A stretch of DNA of 64,000 nucleotides from Eublepharis macularius. Its lineage: Eukaryota; Chordata; Lepidosauria; Squamata; Eublepharidae. The stretch covers positions 13,030,001 to 13,094,000 of the forward strand of contig NC_072805.1 of NCBI RefSeq assembly GCF_028583425.1. Direction: 5' to 3'. Within the stretch, counting starts at the first letter, position 1. Each line of letters begins with the position of its first letter. The notes beneath the pieces were generated by a model, which was not told the DNA's origin, made no database searches, and saw nothing but the letters and a program-made list of their open reading frames with translations. Shown in pieces: positions 1 through 13,200 of the stretch. Both the position numbers and the translations under genes were made by a program.

Positions 1-609
1 GATTCAGAAAAGCTTATGGTGGAAAAACGGCTAATGTTCAAGATGTCCCTATTCTGGGCTGTGCACAGAAATGGTGAGAGGGGACCGCGATGGCACAGAA
101 CTGGCTGTACAACTTTCACTCCAGGATGCTGCCCTCCCACAGCCTGAAGAGATGCGCTGGCCTTGGGCTTCAGCTGAGCAGTACCTACCCGAGGGGGACC
201 CAGCAGACAAAGGAGCTAGCTACCCTGTAGGGTTTCCATCCTCCAGGTGGGATATGCTGATCTCTGACTAGGGGTCTTAAACCGGTCTCTCTAGGGGTCC
301 CTTTTCTATTAGTTTTGCCTCTGTCAAATACCAGGGGACGTTATTTATTTCCCTGGCATGAAAAGCTTCAGTCGCCCATTTCCATCCACTCGGGCTCCGT
401 TAAAGGGCCAGGACGCTTTTCTCCTAGCCTAAGCGGCAGTCACAGACTTCCCAGAACTGAAGCTGCTCCCTCTACTACACAGACCAGCTGCTCCAGGAAT
501 ACTCATTTTCCTAGAAGAAAAGGTAACTTCAGAGAGTGGACTCTATTGCCTGACATCCCTGTTGAATTCCCTCCCCAGGCTCTGCTGACGAATATCCAGG
601 AACTTCCCA

Positions 610-665
610 GCCATTCATTCATAGACCGCCTTTCTCACCGAGACTCAAGGCGGAATACATAGTGT
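610..665 (-). repeat. LINE 3'-end remnant (L2/CR1-like, antisense)
   Basis: The stretch reading 'accgcctttctcaccgagac' followed by 'tcaaggcgg' is the antisense of the 3' tail common to squamate L2/CR1-type LINEs. The remainder of 1-640 upstream of the promoter shows no gene I recognise. Confidence 0.4.
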
Positions 666-902
666 GAGTTGGCAACCCTACTCCACAGCCAGTCCACGCT
701 CCCGGTCAAGAAAAGCGGAGGCCGTGTCTGAAGTCGCTTCTGAAGGCGTAGAAAATCCCACCAGCTTCGGCCAAAGTTTCCGCCGCAAAATATATATATT
801 TCAAAGCTACCTTTGCGCAGACGCGCTGATTTCCGCCCCCCCCCCATCCCGTTCCAGTTTCTGCCGGCCGGTCCAGGGCAACGCGGAAGTTGGCTGCCGG
901 CT

Positions 903-912
903 GGGGGCGTGG
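903..912 (+). promoter_or_regulatory. GC/KLF-type box
   Basis: gggggcgtgg lies about 240 bp upstream of the start codon inside the CpG-rich block, in the usual place for SP/KLF factors. Motif call only. Confidence 0.4.
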
Positions 913-995
913 CTGAGGCCTTTCTCGCCCAATGGGGCTGCGCCCTCGGCGGAAGCGGCGGGCTGCCCACCGGCCAGGCCCCGCGTGCCCTCACT

Positions 996-1005
996 CAAGA
1001 TGGCG
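996..1005 (+). promoter_or_regulatory. YY1-like site
   Basis: caagatggcg matches the core YY1 motif (AAGATGGCG). YY1 sites in this orientation are common just inside the 5'UTR of housekeeping genes. The ATG inside it has a short frame that does not enter the VAC14 frame. Confidence 0.5.
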
Positions 1006-1144
1006 TCGCCCTGAAGGCCGCCCCCTTTCGCCCCGCAGCCGGTCTGTCGCCTCACAAGTCACGACTCTGCCCGTGCTCGGGCGGGGGAAGAAGGCCCGTG
1101 AGCGCCCCGGCGCCTCTCCTCCCCCGGCCGGGCCCCGCGGCGCC

Positions 1145-1248
1145 ATGAACCCCGAGAAGGACTTCGCGCCCCTCACGCCCAGCATCGTGCGGGCCCTGAA
1201 CGACAAGCTCTACGAGAAGAGGAAGGTGGCGGCGCTCGAGATTGAGAA
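1145..1248 (+). CDS. VAC14: VAC14 exon 1 (coding part)
   Basis: Encodes residues 1-35, beginning [12 protein letters not shown] and ending ALEIEK, nearly identical to human VAC14. The start ATG sits in gcgccATGa. The exon ends two bases into the last Lys codon at aa|gtaagc. This is the N-terminal helix leading into the HEAT array. Confidence 0.97.
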
Positions 1249-4200
1249 GTAAGCCGGGCGGGGAGCAGGGGAGCCGGGCCGGGGCTGGGGGCGCTCCCGC
1301 CAGCCGCTCCTTCTCCTGGGGCCGCAGGCAGCGCCGCCACACGCCCCTTCCCGCCGCTTCCCCTAGTTGGGGGCGCTTTGGGCTGATCTGTGCAGGCGGC
1401 TCAAGGGAGGCCTTGGAAGGGGCTGGAGGTCCATTGAATAACCAGGGGCCGGATCGCGGCTCTTCCTGTTTTCGTATCAGCAGAAGCTCCCTGCAAAGGA
1501 CAGAAACCGCGAGCCTGTCATTGAGACCGATGCCTTCCTTCCCAGTGGGCATCCAAAGTAGCATCGTTCTCCTCCACTTTATTCCCACAACAGCCCTCTG
1601 AGGTAGCAGTAGGAAACAGCAACGGTCCAGGAGCACCTGTAAGACTAACAACGTTTGTGGTCGGGGATGAGCTTTCGTGAGTCACAGCTCACTTCTTCAG
1701 GTACAGCTAGAATGTGAGTCCTTCTGTTCTTATACCTTGGAAAGTGGAGTGATGGTGAGTGATGGAATGAGTAGATAGATGGACTCACATTCTAGCTGTA
1801 TCTGAAGAAGTGAGCTGTGGCTCATGAAAGCTCATCCCCGACCACAAATATTGTTAGTCTTACAGGTGCTCCCGGACTTTTCCACTGCTACAGGCAGACT
1901 AAGACGGCTATCTACCCATCTTGATCTGTCTCCTGTGAAGTAGGTTAAGCTAAGTGTGTGTGACATGTCCAAGGCCACCCAGTAAGCTGCTGTGCCAGAG
2001 GGGGGATTAATACCTGGGTCATCCAGTTCTTAACCTGACACTGTAACTGCTGCACCAGTCTACCTCAGGATCTTCCTTGCTACACTGCTCTGACACAAAC
2101 TGGTGGTCTTACAAAATCAGTGTTGTCTATTCTGTCTGGCCAAGGGTCTCAGGCTGAGGTAAACCTCATCCCCTGCTACTTGATTCTTCTAACTGGAGAG
2201 GCAGATGATTGAACCAGGATTTTCTGCATGCAAAGCAGAGGCTCTACCACTGAGCCATGGCCCTTTAATGAAGAAGTGGCTTTGTATTGAATCTAACCAG
2301 GGTCTATCAAAATCAGTATTGTTAACTGACTGGCAGTGGCTTCAAGGCAGAAGGTGTTTCATATCACCTACATGTTAAGTGAGTGGCTTGTGCTAAATAT
2401 GGAAGAAATATTTTTTATTTTATTTTTAATCTGCCCTCCCCGCAAGCGGGCTCAGGGCAAGGTACAACATTGATTAAAATACAACTTAAAATCAATCATA
2501 AAAACAGATAAAACCAGCGTGAGTGGACTCTCCATACCACTTGTGGAGGGAGACCGGTGGAATGCTCGGCAATGATGGACTAAAATTAGCCTCTACCATA
2601 TGCCTGGCAGAACATCTCTGTCTTACAGGCCCGCCAAAATGATACAAGATTCTGGCAGGCCCGAGTGTCCTCAGATAGAGAGCTCCAGCAGGTTGAGGCC
2701 AGGACTGAAAAGGCCCTGGCCCTTGTAGAGGCCAGCTGAGCCTCCCTAGGGTCAGGGACCACCAGTAGATGTTTTCCGGTTGAATGAAGTGCTCTCTGGG
2801 GCACATACAGGGAGAGACAGTGCCTTAGGTATGCTGGTCCCAGTCCGTGTGTGTTGGGTGTGTGTTTCTCTTTGGTAGCTCCATAAGAATGCAGAAAAAG
2901 ATAACCTTGTAAAATAGCTTAAAGCTAGAGAAATAGCTTCTCGGCCTGAACATTTTGAGGAGGCTCCAAGTGGTACAGAACGGCGAGACTGATTTATTTA
3001 GTATGCTTTTAAACCCCCCTTCTTTCAAGAGGCTGGCTCACTGTCTCGCATTGAGTTTCCTGGCTGAGTGGGGATCTGAACCCAGGTCTCCATAGTCTGT
3101 GTGTGACAGTTTAACCACTGCACCATTTTCATTCTCTGAGTAGGTTAAAGAGAAAAGAGCAAGAGTCCAGTAGCACCTATAAGACTTAACAAAATTTGTG
3201 GTAGGGTAGTCTTATAGGTGCTACTGGACTCTTGCTCTTTTCTCCTGCTATAGACAGACTAACATGGCTACTCATCTTGGTCTAGGTTAAAGAGAGTCAG
3301 CTAAAGAAAAAGAAGGAACTGGGGAAATTTCCAAATACAATTGATAAACATGTCAAATGACCAAATGACAAGACCATATGCGTTTCGGTCTTGTGTTGGT
3401 CAGCTGTATTTGGAAAATGTTACAGCTTATATAAAGCTTGCTCTGATTTTTTTAATGCACCCTGACATTCAGGCGATGTGTTTTCAAGTTTTCTATTGTG
3501 TACTCTGCAGAATTATCTTGAATATCTTTCATTTGTTTAGCTTGACCCTTGCAGCATTTTCAGTATATTTCAGGTTGAGTTTTGAGTGTCCCCCCCCTTC
3601 TTTTTTTGATTGGAGCAACTTAGTGCTGAAAATAACTTTCTTTTGTTCCTAGGCTGGTGCGTGAATTTGTGAGTCAGAACAGCGCAGCACAGATTAAGCA
3701 TGTAATTCAGATTTTGTCACAGGAGTTTGCGCTTTCCCAGCACCCACATAGCCGGAAAGGGGGGCTTATTGGCTTGGCTGCTTGCTCCATTGCTCTTGGG
3801 AAGGTGAGTATTGATCTCATTTTCCTCGTAGATGAGGACTAAGCCCTTTGTGTGTGTTGAGGGAGGCTACTTGCTGTGTCACTCTGGGGAGGTTAGTTAC
3901 AGCTGAGTGGAAAAGAGGGCTGGTTTCCGCTAATGTCCACTTTGTCTACAGCTTGAGGAAAAAGGGAAGCAACCTGGAAGAGGGCCTTATGTGCACGTGG
4001 CCTGCTTTGGGGTACTTATCAGAAACATCAAGAGATTAGATCCAGAGGAGTTAGCCGTGTTAGTCTGTAGTAGCAAAATCAAAAAGAGTCCAGTAGCACC
4101 TTTAAGACTAACCAATTTTATTATAGCATAAGCTTTCGAGAATCAAGTTCTCTTCGTCAGATGCCTGATCAGGCATCTGACGAAGAGAACTTGATTCTCG

Positions 4201-7200
4201 AAAGCTTATGCTTCAATAAAATTGGTTAGTCTTAAAGGTGCTACTGGACTCTTTTTGATCAAGAGATTAGAAAAGCTTGTGAGAAAAAACGAGTTACTTC
4301 CTTTATCCTCAGCACTAATGATCAGTGTGAGATTTAGAACCCACACTGGATTCTAAACCCCCACTGGGTTCTCTCACACTGAATTGGGTCAGGATATCCA
4401 GTGCTGAGTTCACCACTCATTTTAGGAGACTCAGGATCGGCTCCTGCAGTCCTCGAACTTAAAGACTTGGGGGAGGGGGTCTTCCCTGCACCCCCAGCCC
4501 TTTCTAACTCCTGGAAAGTTTATTCCTGGAAGGATTCACGCATGCTAATAGCGATGCGGGTCAGGCAGCTGCAGTGGGGAGAGAGTAGAACTCTTTTCAA
4601 AAAGGCAGAAGAGGTGATTTTAGTTCCCAACCTACACAACTGCTGGCATGCATCAGTCCCTCCTTGACCTTGAGAATAAACTTTCCAGGGGTCAGAAAGG
4701 CTGCAGGGAGCAGTAGGTAAAATCTTGGACCATCAATGCCTCCTGCTTGATGGGTTTATAGGATCCAAGCCTTTGTGTAAATCTGATTGCAGCATTAAAC
4801 AATTGATGATGTAATGCTGCAATTGCCACTACATTTATTTTAGTTACCTAGGTAGCTTAGAGGGCTTTTACAACGGGTTAGTTAATTTGTGAAGTATGTT
4901 AGTAGTCGTTAACCAAAATAGCTTGTGAGTACCAGATGCCTGGGATTAACAAAGAACGGCTTCACTTTCGGGCTGTACTTGTGAGCTTCCAGAAGAAGCT
5001 GGGAAGCTGTTCTTGGATATGGAATGCTGACTCAATGTTATCCAGCTAAATGAAATTAACCTGCACCAAAATGTTTTCCTTTAATCAACTTTCCTCGCAG
5101 ATCTTCCGTACTGCAGTACGAGCCATCATACTTGTACTGTCCTAGGAGTATTGACCACCCTTTTTGGTCTTTTCTGCACAGGGCTTTTTGTTGGTTCTGG
5201 CCCCATACGGTATCTATTTCTCTCCAGAGTCCTGCATGCATGATCAAATTACCCTGATCCAGACTCCAGATTGCTTCCCAGACGTTTTGCATTCTGCACA
5301 GTGAAAGGCTGCATCAGCTGCAGAGTTGATTTTCCTCTGGGTTTTTTGTGGGTTTTCTCCCTGTGCACATACCCCCATTTTTTTTCCAGCGAAGTCAAAC
5401 CAGGCCTTTTTTTTTTTTGAAGTACAGGATGCTTTCTTCATTGTGAGGCCAGGCCCCGCCTGCGTGAAAAAACCCTTGCAGTTTTCGTAAGCCTCTCATT
5501 TTCAATATAGCTAAGAGAATTTTTTAGAATGGACTAAAAAGTGTGTTGTGTCTGCACACTAACCTCGGCAGTAAGAAGTAAGTCCCTTTTTTAATTTTTT
5601 TAAAACAACAGTGTTGCAAGGTTAGTGCATTGAAAACAACAGCAACAAAAAACTCCCAAGTTTCTTCAGCCCATCAGCTGTCGAATCCTCAGCCGATCAA
5701 ACGACAAAACAACAGGCACCAGAAAGGAGGCATTTTTCTAGTGCAGAAAAATAGACACACTTTGGTTTGACTTCCTTCAGGTGCTGAATTACAGAGGTTC
5801 AAAGTATATCCGGTCCATGTGGATTGAATACCCAGACAACCTGGTGTAAATATGCATGTGGAAAACTCTTGTTGAGGCTCTGCCCTGAGAACACCATTTT
5901 TGTCCATTTTTAGGAAAAGATGGAGGACGGTTCTGTTCTATAAATCATTTCTTTAAGGGTTTAAAGGACACATGACACATGTTCAACTGTTGTGTGGATT
6001 TTCGGCATTGAGGTTATGGCATGGTTAAATGTGATGAGTGGTCGCTTAAAGCATTGGCATGTTTTTAATCAGAGTGGATAAAAATCAATGATTTTTTTTT
6101 AAAAAATTAAAAAATGGATTTTTTGATTTAAATTGGATTTTTTGATTTAAATTGGATTTGTTTTATTTAAATAGGATTTTTTAAATAATGTTTTTTGAGG
6201 AAAATATATTATCATCCAAAGGTTATTCCTTCATGAAATAAGGATTAGTTTTTAATTATGTAGCATAAGGCTGTATATGTTTAAATTTTTTGGTAAATAA
6301 ATTCCATTAATCCATTCACAATGCCATGCTTTTCCAGGGGTTTCTGTAAGATTACTGGGCAGTTTCTCTGGCTACAAGATATTATCACAGATGCTTGGTT
6401 TTGCAGTTCTCAAAACAGTGAATTTGTGTCTGCAGAGATCACATGCCTCTTCTTCACAGCCAAAATGTTATAAAATGAACAGAGTTGAGAAAAACCTTAA
6501 TCCCATTGTTCTACAAACCCATGTACACAGAATCAATCCCTTAAGTGCTAAGTTTCAAAAAGTTCAATGAATAGAAAAAGATTGTTTGGAGTGGAATAGA
6601 TCTGCACAAGAAGAAACTTAGTGTGAGGAGGGAGGGGCAAGCAGTAAAAATGAAAGTGAAACTGGAGATAATTCACCTCATAATAATTTCATAATTGTCT
6701 GTAATGTGCTTCTAATAGTATTAAAAATCAATATTTGTATATAACTGTAAAACTAATATGAACAGTTGTTATTCTAAAAATGAAATCTTCATCTAGTTGT
6801 ATATTAAGGTTATACCAGCAAGAATGAGTCTTTATGTAGAAAACTATGATTTACATCTAGTCTTACTGACTAGTGATTTAAATCGTGATTTAAATCATGA
6901 TTTAAATCAATTTGATTTAAATCAAATCCACCCTGTTTTTAACTGATGATGGCTGTAGGCTTTTTCTAAGCTAATGAAGGCTTTTTGTAGGGAAATACGG
7001 GAATATAAATATTCTAAACCGAAATAAATTCTGGGTTTAAAACAGTGGTGAGGATATTTTCTTTTCTTTTTTTCCTCATAAAACCAGCGCCTTTATTTCC
7101 ATTGATACTGCTTTGTTTTTACATGGTGGAATTGCAGAAGCTCATCATCATTTTAAAATACAAATCCAACTTCATTGCTGCACATTCAGTATGTGTTGCC

Positions 7201-10200
7201 CTGCTGTGGGACTGCATGGGCAGTATTCAGTGTATGTGCAGCTTCACAATGGGGAAATAACATCTGCCAGGGTCGTTTCAGCTCAGGAAAATGGTGGTGG
7301 GGGGGGGGAAGGCTGAAGCCCCTTCTCCAGGTGTCGTGGTCCAGAGCTGAATCGGGTCCCAGTACCCTTGGAAACTTTATTTCCCACATGTGATTGATCA
7401 GAGTTGGGTCAGGGGAACCCACATCCTATATGTGCCAAATGCCATTGGCTAGCTTGCCCCTAATTAATAGATAGCATATTAACAGTGCAGTCCTGTGCAG
7501 AGTCACAAAAAACAGTGATGAGTGTGTTTAGTGTGAGAGTAACTTAAAGATAAATTGCCCTAGCTTTATTTAAACCATTTATATGCTGCCTTTTAACCCA
7601 AACAGGGTCCCTAATGCGGCAAACATCAAGGTATTAAAACAGTTAAAGTGTGTGTGAGTGTATTTAACAATAGAATAAAAACTTACAATAAAAAGTGTAG
7701 AGTAAAATATACAGTAAAAGCAGACACAATCAGGGAGGAGGGCTAATAAGAACTTATTGAGGGTAAACCAAATGAAACGTCTTTCAGGCGCATGCACGTA
7801 TGTGTCCCCTGTCACCTCCACCCCCCCTCCAGGCATGTGCCTTTAAAGCACAAGAGAGTTTAAACTGCAGTTGTGAGGCAGAGCGGTTGAAAGAAAATGG
7901 TTCTGAAAATGGTATGAGTGTGCCTCTTTATATTACAGCCAACCTGTATATATCCTGAGGTCATCCTTTGGAAGGGTTGCATCTTTATTCTTTAATGCTG
8001 ATAGACAGAAGGGCTTATCCATGCCAGTTTCTGTCTTGCTATGGCACACGTGTGCGGGGAGGAGCGTATCCTAGCCCAGGAGAGCACTTCTTTGTGTTGC
8101 AAATATTGCATGTATAGTGGCCCAGTTTAAATTAGATGGTGGGTACCCGCAAAGTCCCTGCAGTAGGTTCTTCAGTCCTATTGGTGTGGCATTTAAACCA
8201 GGCCTTGCACAGTCAGTGTGGAGGGCATTTGAAAACACCAAGGCACCTGAGAGGCTTTCTGTGGCTCAAGCATATGTGCTCCTATTAAGCTCCTTCTGCT
8301 GAAGCAGACTCTTTGCCCATCTGCTCAGATTGGCAGAAGCTCTGCAAGGTCTTTCTCAGCTCTGCATCCTATCCTCGTTTTAACTGGAGATGCCGGAAGG
8401 CTGGACCTGAGGCCTATGGACCCGAGGCCTAAGGATCTGCTTTGCCTCTGAACTGTGAGCAGGACTGGATCGAGAGGGGGCAGGGGGGGTAGTCTGCCCC
8501 CAGCGCTGCCAGGGAGGGGGCCCAGGAGCAGCTGCCAGCCCCCCATGCTGCCTTTTGCTTGCCAGCCGCCCCCTGTCCTGTGGGGAGGCGAATGGCGCGG
8601 GTGGCTTCCCAGCCCCACACACTGCTTCTGCCGGTGCGCCGCGTGGGTGGCACACTCCACCCTGTGTGATGATGTCACAGAAGTGATGTCATCACGCAGT
8701 GCCGGGAGTGCGCTGCGTGCACGCGCGCAAGGAGTCAGACTAGGGTTGCCCTAGGCGCTGGCAACCCTAGATCCTGCCCTGACCATGAGCCCCCCTCCTT
8801 AGGTCCCCTTTCTCCTGGGAAAGCGATGACTGACTTTCTTCCTGTTGGGGCACTCTAAGCTTGTCAGTGACTCACCCTGAGAAGAGTTTGGCCTTGGGTT
8901 CCGTGCTTGAAAATGATTTTTTAAAAATCATCACAATCAGTATTAATGGGGCTGCAGAGTGATGTTGCAGGTGCTTGCTTTCTCTCTCAGATGGAGAATA
9001 ACATTAAGAGAATCTGGCTGCACCTTTTATGCCCGCTAGCTTTCAGGTGGAGATGGAGTTCGACTGAGAGGTTGCCCTACAAATATAAAAGAAGGAACTT
9101 CACTAGCTACAGTCCTCCTGAAAACGGGCATAGAATACATTTTTTTCAAAACAGAGAGAGCGTCGAAGACTTTTGTTTGCTGCTTTTGTCACATTCAGAA
9201 ATGTTTCTGAACTGTATCCTTCTGCATGGTCAACAGTCTGCGAAATATAGGTGATACCTGGAACCACAGACACATCCTGTCTTCCACAGCGAAAATGTGG
9301 CCACTGTCACAGGCTCAGTCAGACTTAGTGCACCTTTGACTCTTCTAATGAGAGAGTAAACCTGTATTTGAATCCCCTTCTGTCTGTTTGGGATCCCAGA
9401 ATGGGAATCAAGGTGGACTTCCCTTGGGTGCTGGTCAGGAAGGGAGGGATAGAAGTTCTTGTGGGACAGGAGCAGCTTTACTGGCAGATTCATTCTTGGC
9501 GGTAGCGCCAGAGCTTGGACAGCAGGAACTTGGCCCTGCCTGAATTAGCAGGCCCAGTGAGGTGCCCAGGAGCCTCGTGGCACTTGCCTGTGCGTCTTCT
9601 GTTGCCTACTTGTTTTTGAATCTAGATTTCAGATGATCTGAAGTGGAACAGGAAGAAAAAACCAGGGATTTGGGTCAGTCCCTACCAACTAACTGGCTAG
9701 CAAAATGCTGAGCATGCCATAGCTGTGCGTTCTTGATTTGGCTGACTTGTGGGTTTGGAAGCTTTTCCGTATAGCTGAGTGGGGAGAATACTCTCCTAGT
9801 TCCTTAGAAACTGAAACAAACAAACAAACATCTGATCTTGTCCTCGGCTGCAGATATTCTGTGGCTTCAAATGTTCTATGATGGTGCCTGCTGATTTTTC
9901 TCCCAGCCTAAATTGTCAGGGGTTCTTGATGCAGGCCTTCCAACCTTGGCCTGGAGCATCTTGGAGTCCAGTACACCCCATAGGGCTAGTTGTCCTGTTT
10001 CAGCTCCAAGTTGCTTTCATGCATTTAGTGACCTTCCTTGATTTAGGCACCATTCAAGCACTGCCCCTTTTCTCCCCACCCCTTGTGGTTTCAGGACTCT
10101 GGGCTATACTTGAAGGAGCTGATCGAGCCGGTGCTGACCTGCTTCAATGACTCTGACAGCCGCTTACGCTACTACGCCTGTGAGGCTCTGTACAACATTG

Positions 10201-13200
10201 TGAAAGTGGCCCGGGGTTCCGTCCTTCCCCACTTCAATGTGTTGTTTGATGGCTTAAGCAAGGTAACAAGATTTCTTTGGATACACAAGCCAAGAGATTC
10301 TCCCACTTCAAGGCCCCTGTTGCAATGCTAGTTTATGCTGTGGGGTGTCTGGCTTGGGCTCCTCTGGTTCAGCAGCTACAGACTTCTGCCCCACGAGAGA
10401 TCAGGTGCCCCCCTCAGCCTACCCTTGTCTTGTCATTGACAGAAGAAGCATCAGTGGGGTGCTTGCACTATTCAGTTTGCAGTGATCACCACCAATCCTG
10501 GGCAGCCCTACTGACTTTGGGGGGATCTGCTGAGAATGGGGCAGAGAGTGAAGGTAGGCAGTGACCCCACCTCCACGCACAGTGATAAAAGATTTCAAGG
10601 AGAATCACTTTTGGAAAATATCTCCCACGTCGTCTCTGACTTTGCCCTGAACTTCAGAGGCCCTGGGAAAGAGGCAAGAGGCTTTTGCTGCTTCTAAGTT
10701 CTCTGTAGCTCAGCATGAAGTTGGGGGAAAGGAAAGGGATGATGGCCGCCAAGGATGGATTGATTTAAATCATCATTTCAATTTCCAGTAAATGTCTTCT
10801 TTAAATCAAGTGGGGTTTTTTTCTGTTCGAAATGCATGCACAGTGACTTGTTGCTCTGTAGATTGAAATAGGCTAGTTTGCAACTAAATATATCATTTGT
10901 ACAGCATAGGAGCATAATCCATAAACATCCATGCTGTATGACTGGCAATAATCAATAACTGGCACTAATAAGTGTCCACTGTTTGAGAACAGAACACTTA
11001 GCAGGTAGCTGGCAGGTATATCTTCTGTTCGATTTTTTCGAGGAAGTTTAAGGTAGCATTCATGGCTGTCTTCCCTCTTCCGTTTTATCATCACAAAAAC
11101 CCGGTCAGGCAAGCTAGGCTGAGCGGATGATGGTGCCTGGCCCAAGATCCTGCCTTCAGGTTCATGGTGGAGTGAGCCTTTGAGCTAACTCTCCAGTCCT
11201 AGTGTGATACTTCAGTCAATATACCACGTTGGCTGTCCCCAACCCAGCGTAGGGCCATATCAAGATACTGGGTGACATACCCCAAACCTTAAATGTCTAT
11301 GATCAGTTTCTAGTTCCTGAGCCGGTAGGAAGCCAACATTTCTAATGCTTAACTTCAGAAGTCAGATATTTTTTCACATTTGTTCTAATTTTGAAAGCAG
11401 CCTTTTTAGTGACACTTTATTGGTTGTGGTTCAGTTTTAAGAAGTCACAATTTCAAGCATGCTTGTTCCGGTTAAATTCAGACTTCTTTTTTAAACCAGG
11501 TTTTTTTTCTAGAAAACGGCTTTTGATATAATTGAGCTTTTATGAGCAGTTTGTTTCCTACCATACCAAAAAGTGTAGACCCTGTTACAGTTACTCTGAA
11601 CATTTTATATGCTTGGCTTAGCCAAACGGTCTTCTCTTTTTGGTTGCTTATGTTTTTTTCTGTCCTAGCTTGCCGCAGACCCAGATCCAAATGTAAAAAG
11701 TGGCTCTGAGCTTTTGGACCGGCTTCTGAAGGTACCTCTCTTCTTCCATACGTGCTTTTTGCACTGAGGCATTTTCATCTCGGGGCTGTGAGGTTTGCTT
11801 GCTGCTGGTGCTGAACCCAGCCCTGATTAAATCTCTCTTAAGGGGATGCACAATCAGTCTGAGTGTAGCAAGAATATAAAAGGGCCCAGTGCCAGAGGAG
11901 AGCTGGCTTGTGAGCATGCAGTCCAAAGCTCTGCAGGATTGGGCAGCTGGATGTGTGAAAATGAGGAGGAGCTTCTGGCAACGCTTGGAAGGCTGGGGGA
12001 TTCTTCAAGCCAAACTGCCTGGTGTAGCAATGTAAAATTCCGAGGGCAGTGTTCATTGTATCCTGGGCTCCTCTCTCCTCCTCCTCTCAGGGCAAAGTGG
12101 GATAAGAGCCCTGGGACAGGGATTGCGGAAGGGAAGAAATCTTAGCTGGAGCTAGTGGGGGTACATAACAGTGAAGAGCAGGCTTTGGATGCTGTTCCAT
12201 GTGAAGGAGGAAAGCTCTGTCCCTGCAGCAAGCGGCTTGATCTATGCAAGCTGCTTCGGCTGTTGAATTGATTTTAGAAATGGATAATGCTCCAAATCCA
12301 CAGTTTTTCTGATGCATTCTTGACAAGCAAACATTTGATGCAATTTTCATCTACCTTTGTTTATTCAAAAATACTAAACCAAACAAAAAAAGTCAACCAG
12401 TGTGCATTTTGAACAGCTGTTGGATCAATTCACAGCTAATTTAATTCAATAGTTTGAATGGCAGTCCAGGTTTTCTTAAGGAAAATATTCAACTTATAGG
12501 GGATACCCCAATTATATCTGATTTTTAAATCTTTAAATATAGCTATGAGGAATTGAAATAGTCTTTTTCTAATTTTGCTAATCTTACTTGATGTTGCACT
12601 TTTAGAGGCGTTAGTAACATTTGTATAAAAAGGAGTTGGCTTGTTATGACACCAGAGCCGTTCTGTTGTGTGTCCGTGTGTTGCAGTTGTTACTGGAATT
12701 AATCTGTGTGGGTGTATGATTGTACAACAAACAAGGAGAGTAGGTGTTTTCAGGTGGGTCTGTTTGGGGTAGGAGGCAAGGGAAATGCCAGCGATTCAGG
12801 CATAGATGCTCAGAAATAGTACATAAACTAACTCGGGAGTATAGAGCCAGTGCAGGCAGTCCTTGTTGCATGAGCAAACTCATAGTACAAATTATCGTGA
12901 AGCTTCTACCAGGGATCACTGCTGTGTTTGGAGAAAGCTGGGTGGGGGTTCACGAGAGGACCATCTGTTCCATTGTGTGCCACAACACCGAAAAAGCTGA
13001 GACGGGTGGTCTGGGGACATTGCATGATGGGAAGCTGATAGCGCTCTTTCGATGTTGGGTCGAGATGCTGGCGGGTGGGGATTAGAGAATCTTAATGTTC
13101 CTTTGTTTTGGCTTCGCAGGACATTGTGACTGAAAGTAACAAGTTTGACCTTGTGGGCTTCATTCCCCTGCTCCGTGAGAGGATCTACTCCAACAACCAA

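Larger units (their letters stand above)
680..1400 (+). promoter_or_regulatory. VAC14: VAC14 CpG-rich promoter and 5'UTR
   Basis: GC-rich, CpG-dense block around the first exon, typical of a TATA-less housekeeping promoter. Visible elements are a GC/KLF-type box (gggggcgtgg, 903-912), a CCAAT pentamer (929-933) and a YY1-type site (caagatggcg, 996-1005). The YY1 motif is often placed just downstream of the start of transcription, which would put the start near 950-1000 and give a 5'UTR of about 150-200 nt. The exact start is inferred. The island runs on into intron 1. Confidence 0.7.
1573..2065 (-). repeat. tRNA-derived SINE, antisense, split by a PLE copy
   Basis: The left piece (1573-1612, 'cacaacagccctctgaggta') and right piece (about 1923-2065, 'caaggccacccagtaagctg') are the two parts of the common squamate tRNA-SINE read backwards. 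The Penelope-like foldback at about 1616-1922 lies between them. Bases at the junctions resemble each other (cctctgaggtag, cctgtgaagtag), suggesting an old, eroded target duplication. Confidence 0.6.
1249..3652 (+). other. VAC14: Intron 1
   Basis: Donor gtaagc, acceptor ttcctag. It holds an antisense SINE split by a Penelope-like foldback, an antisense tRNA-SINE, an antisense L2 3' end and a second SINE with a second Penelope-like insertion. The remaining sequence has no recognisable gene. Confidence 0.85.
3804..10094 (+). other. VAC14: Intron 2
   Basis: 6.3 kb. It contains the Penelope-like foldback (4041-4257), a hAT-type element (6070-6935), possible antisense LINE tail matter (7560-7690), an antisense SINE remnant near 8280-8420 and a GC-rich block with inverted repeats (8640-8770). 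The stretches 4272-6061, 6944-7560 and 8780-10080 show nothing I can name. Confidence 0.8.

Noticed and set aside
1-600. Upstream neighbouring gene or divergent transcript
   Set aside because: No frame with recognisable sequence and no clear second promoter; only a LINE tail was seen.
1052-1651. Long - strand open frame across the VAC14 CpG island
   Set aside because: GC-rich islands give long chance frames. It overlaps exon 1 antisense, and its Arg/Pro/Gly-rich product shows no domain.
4080-4260. CRISPR-like or microRNA hairpin
   Set aside because: The perfect hairpin is explained by the two facing Penelope-like end copies within one target duplication.
8666-8694. Pair of CRE-like tgatgtca sites as an intronic enhancer
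   Set aside because: They lie next to the ctagggttgcc inverted repeat and are probably part of an interspersed element; no other support.
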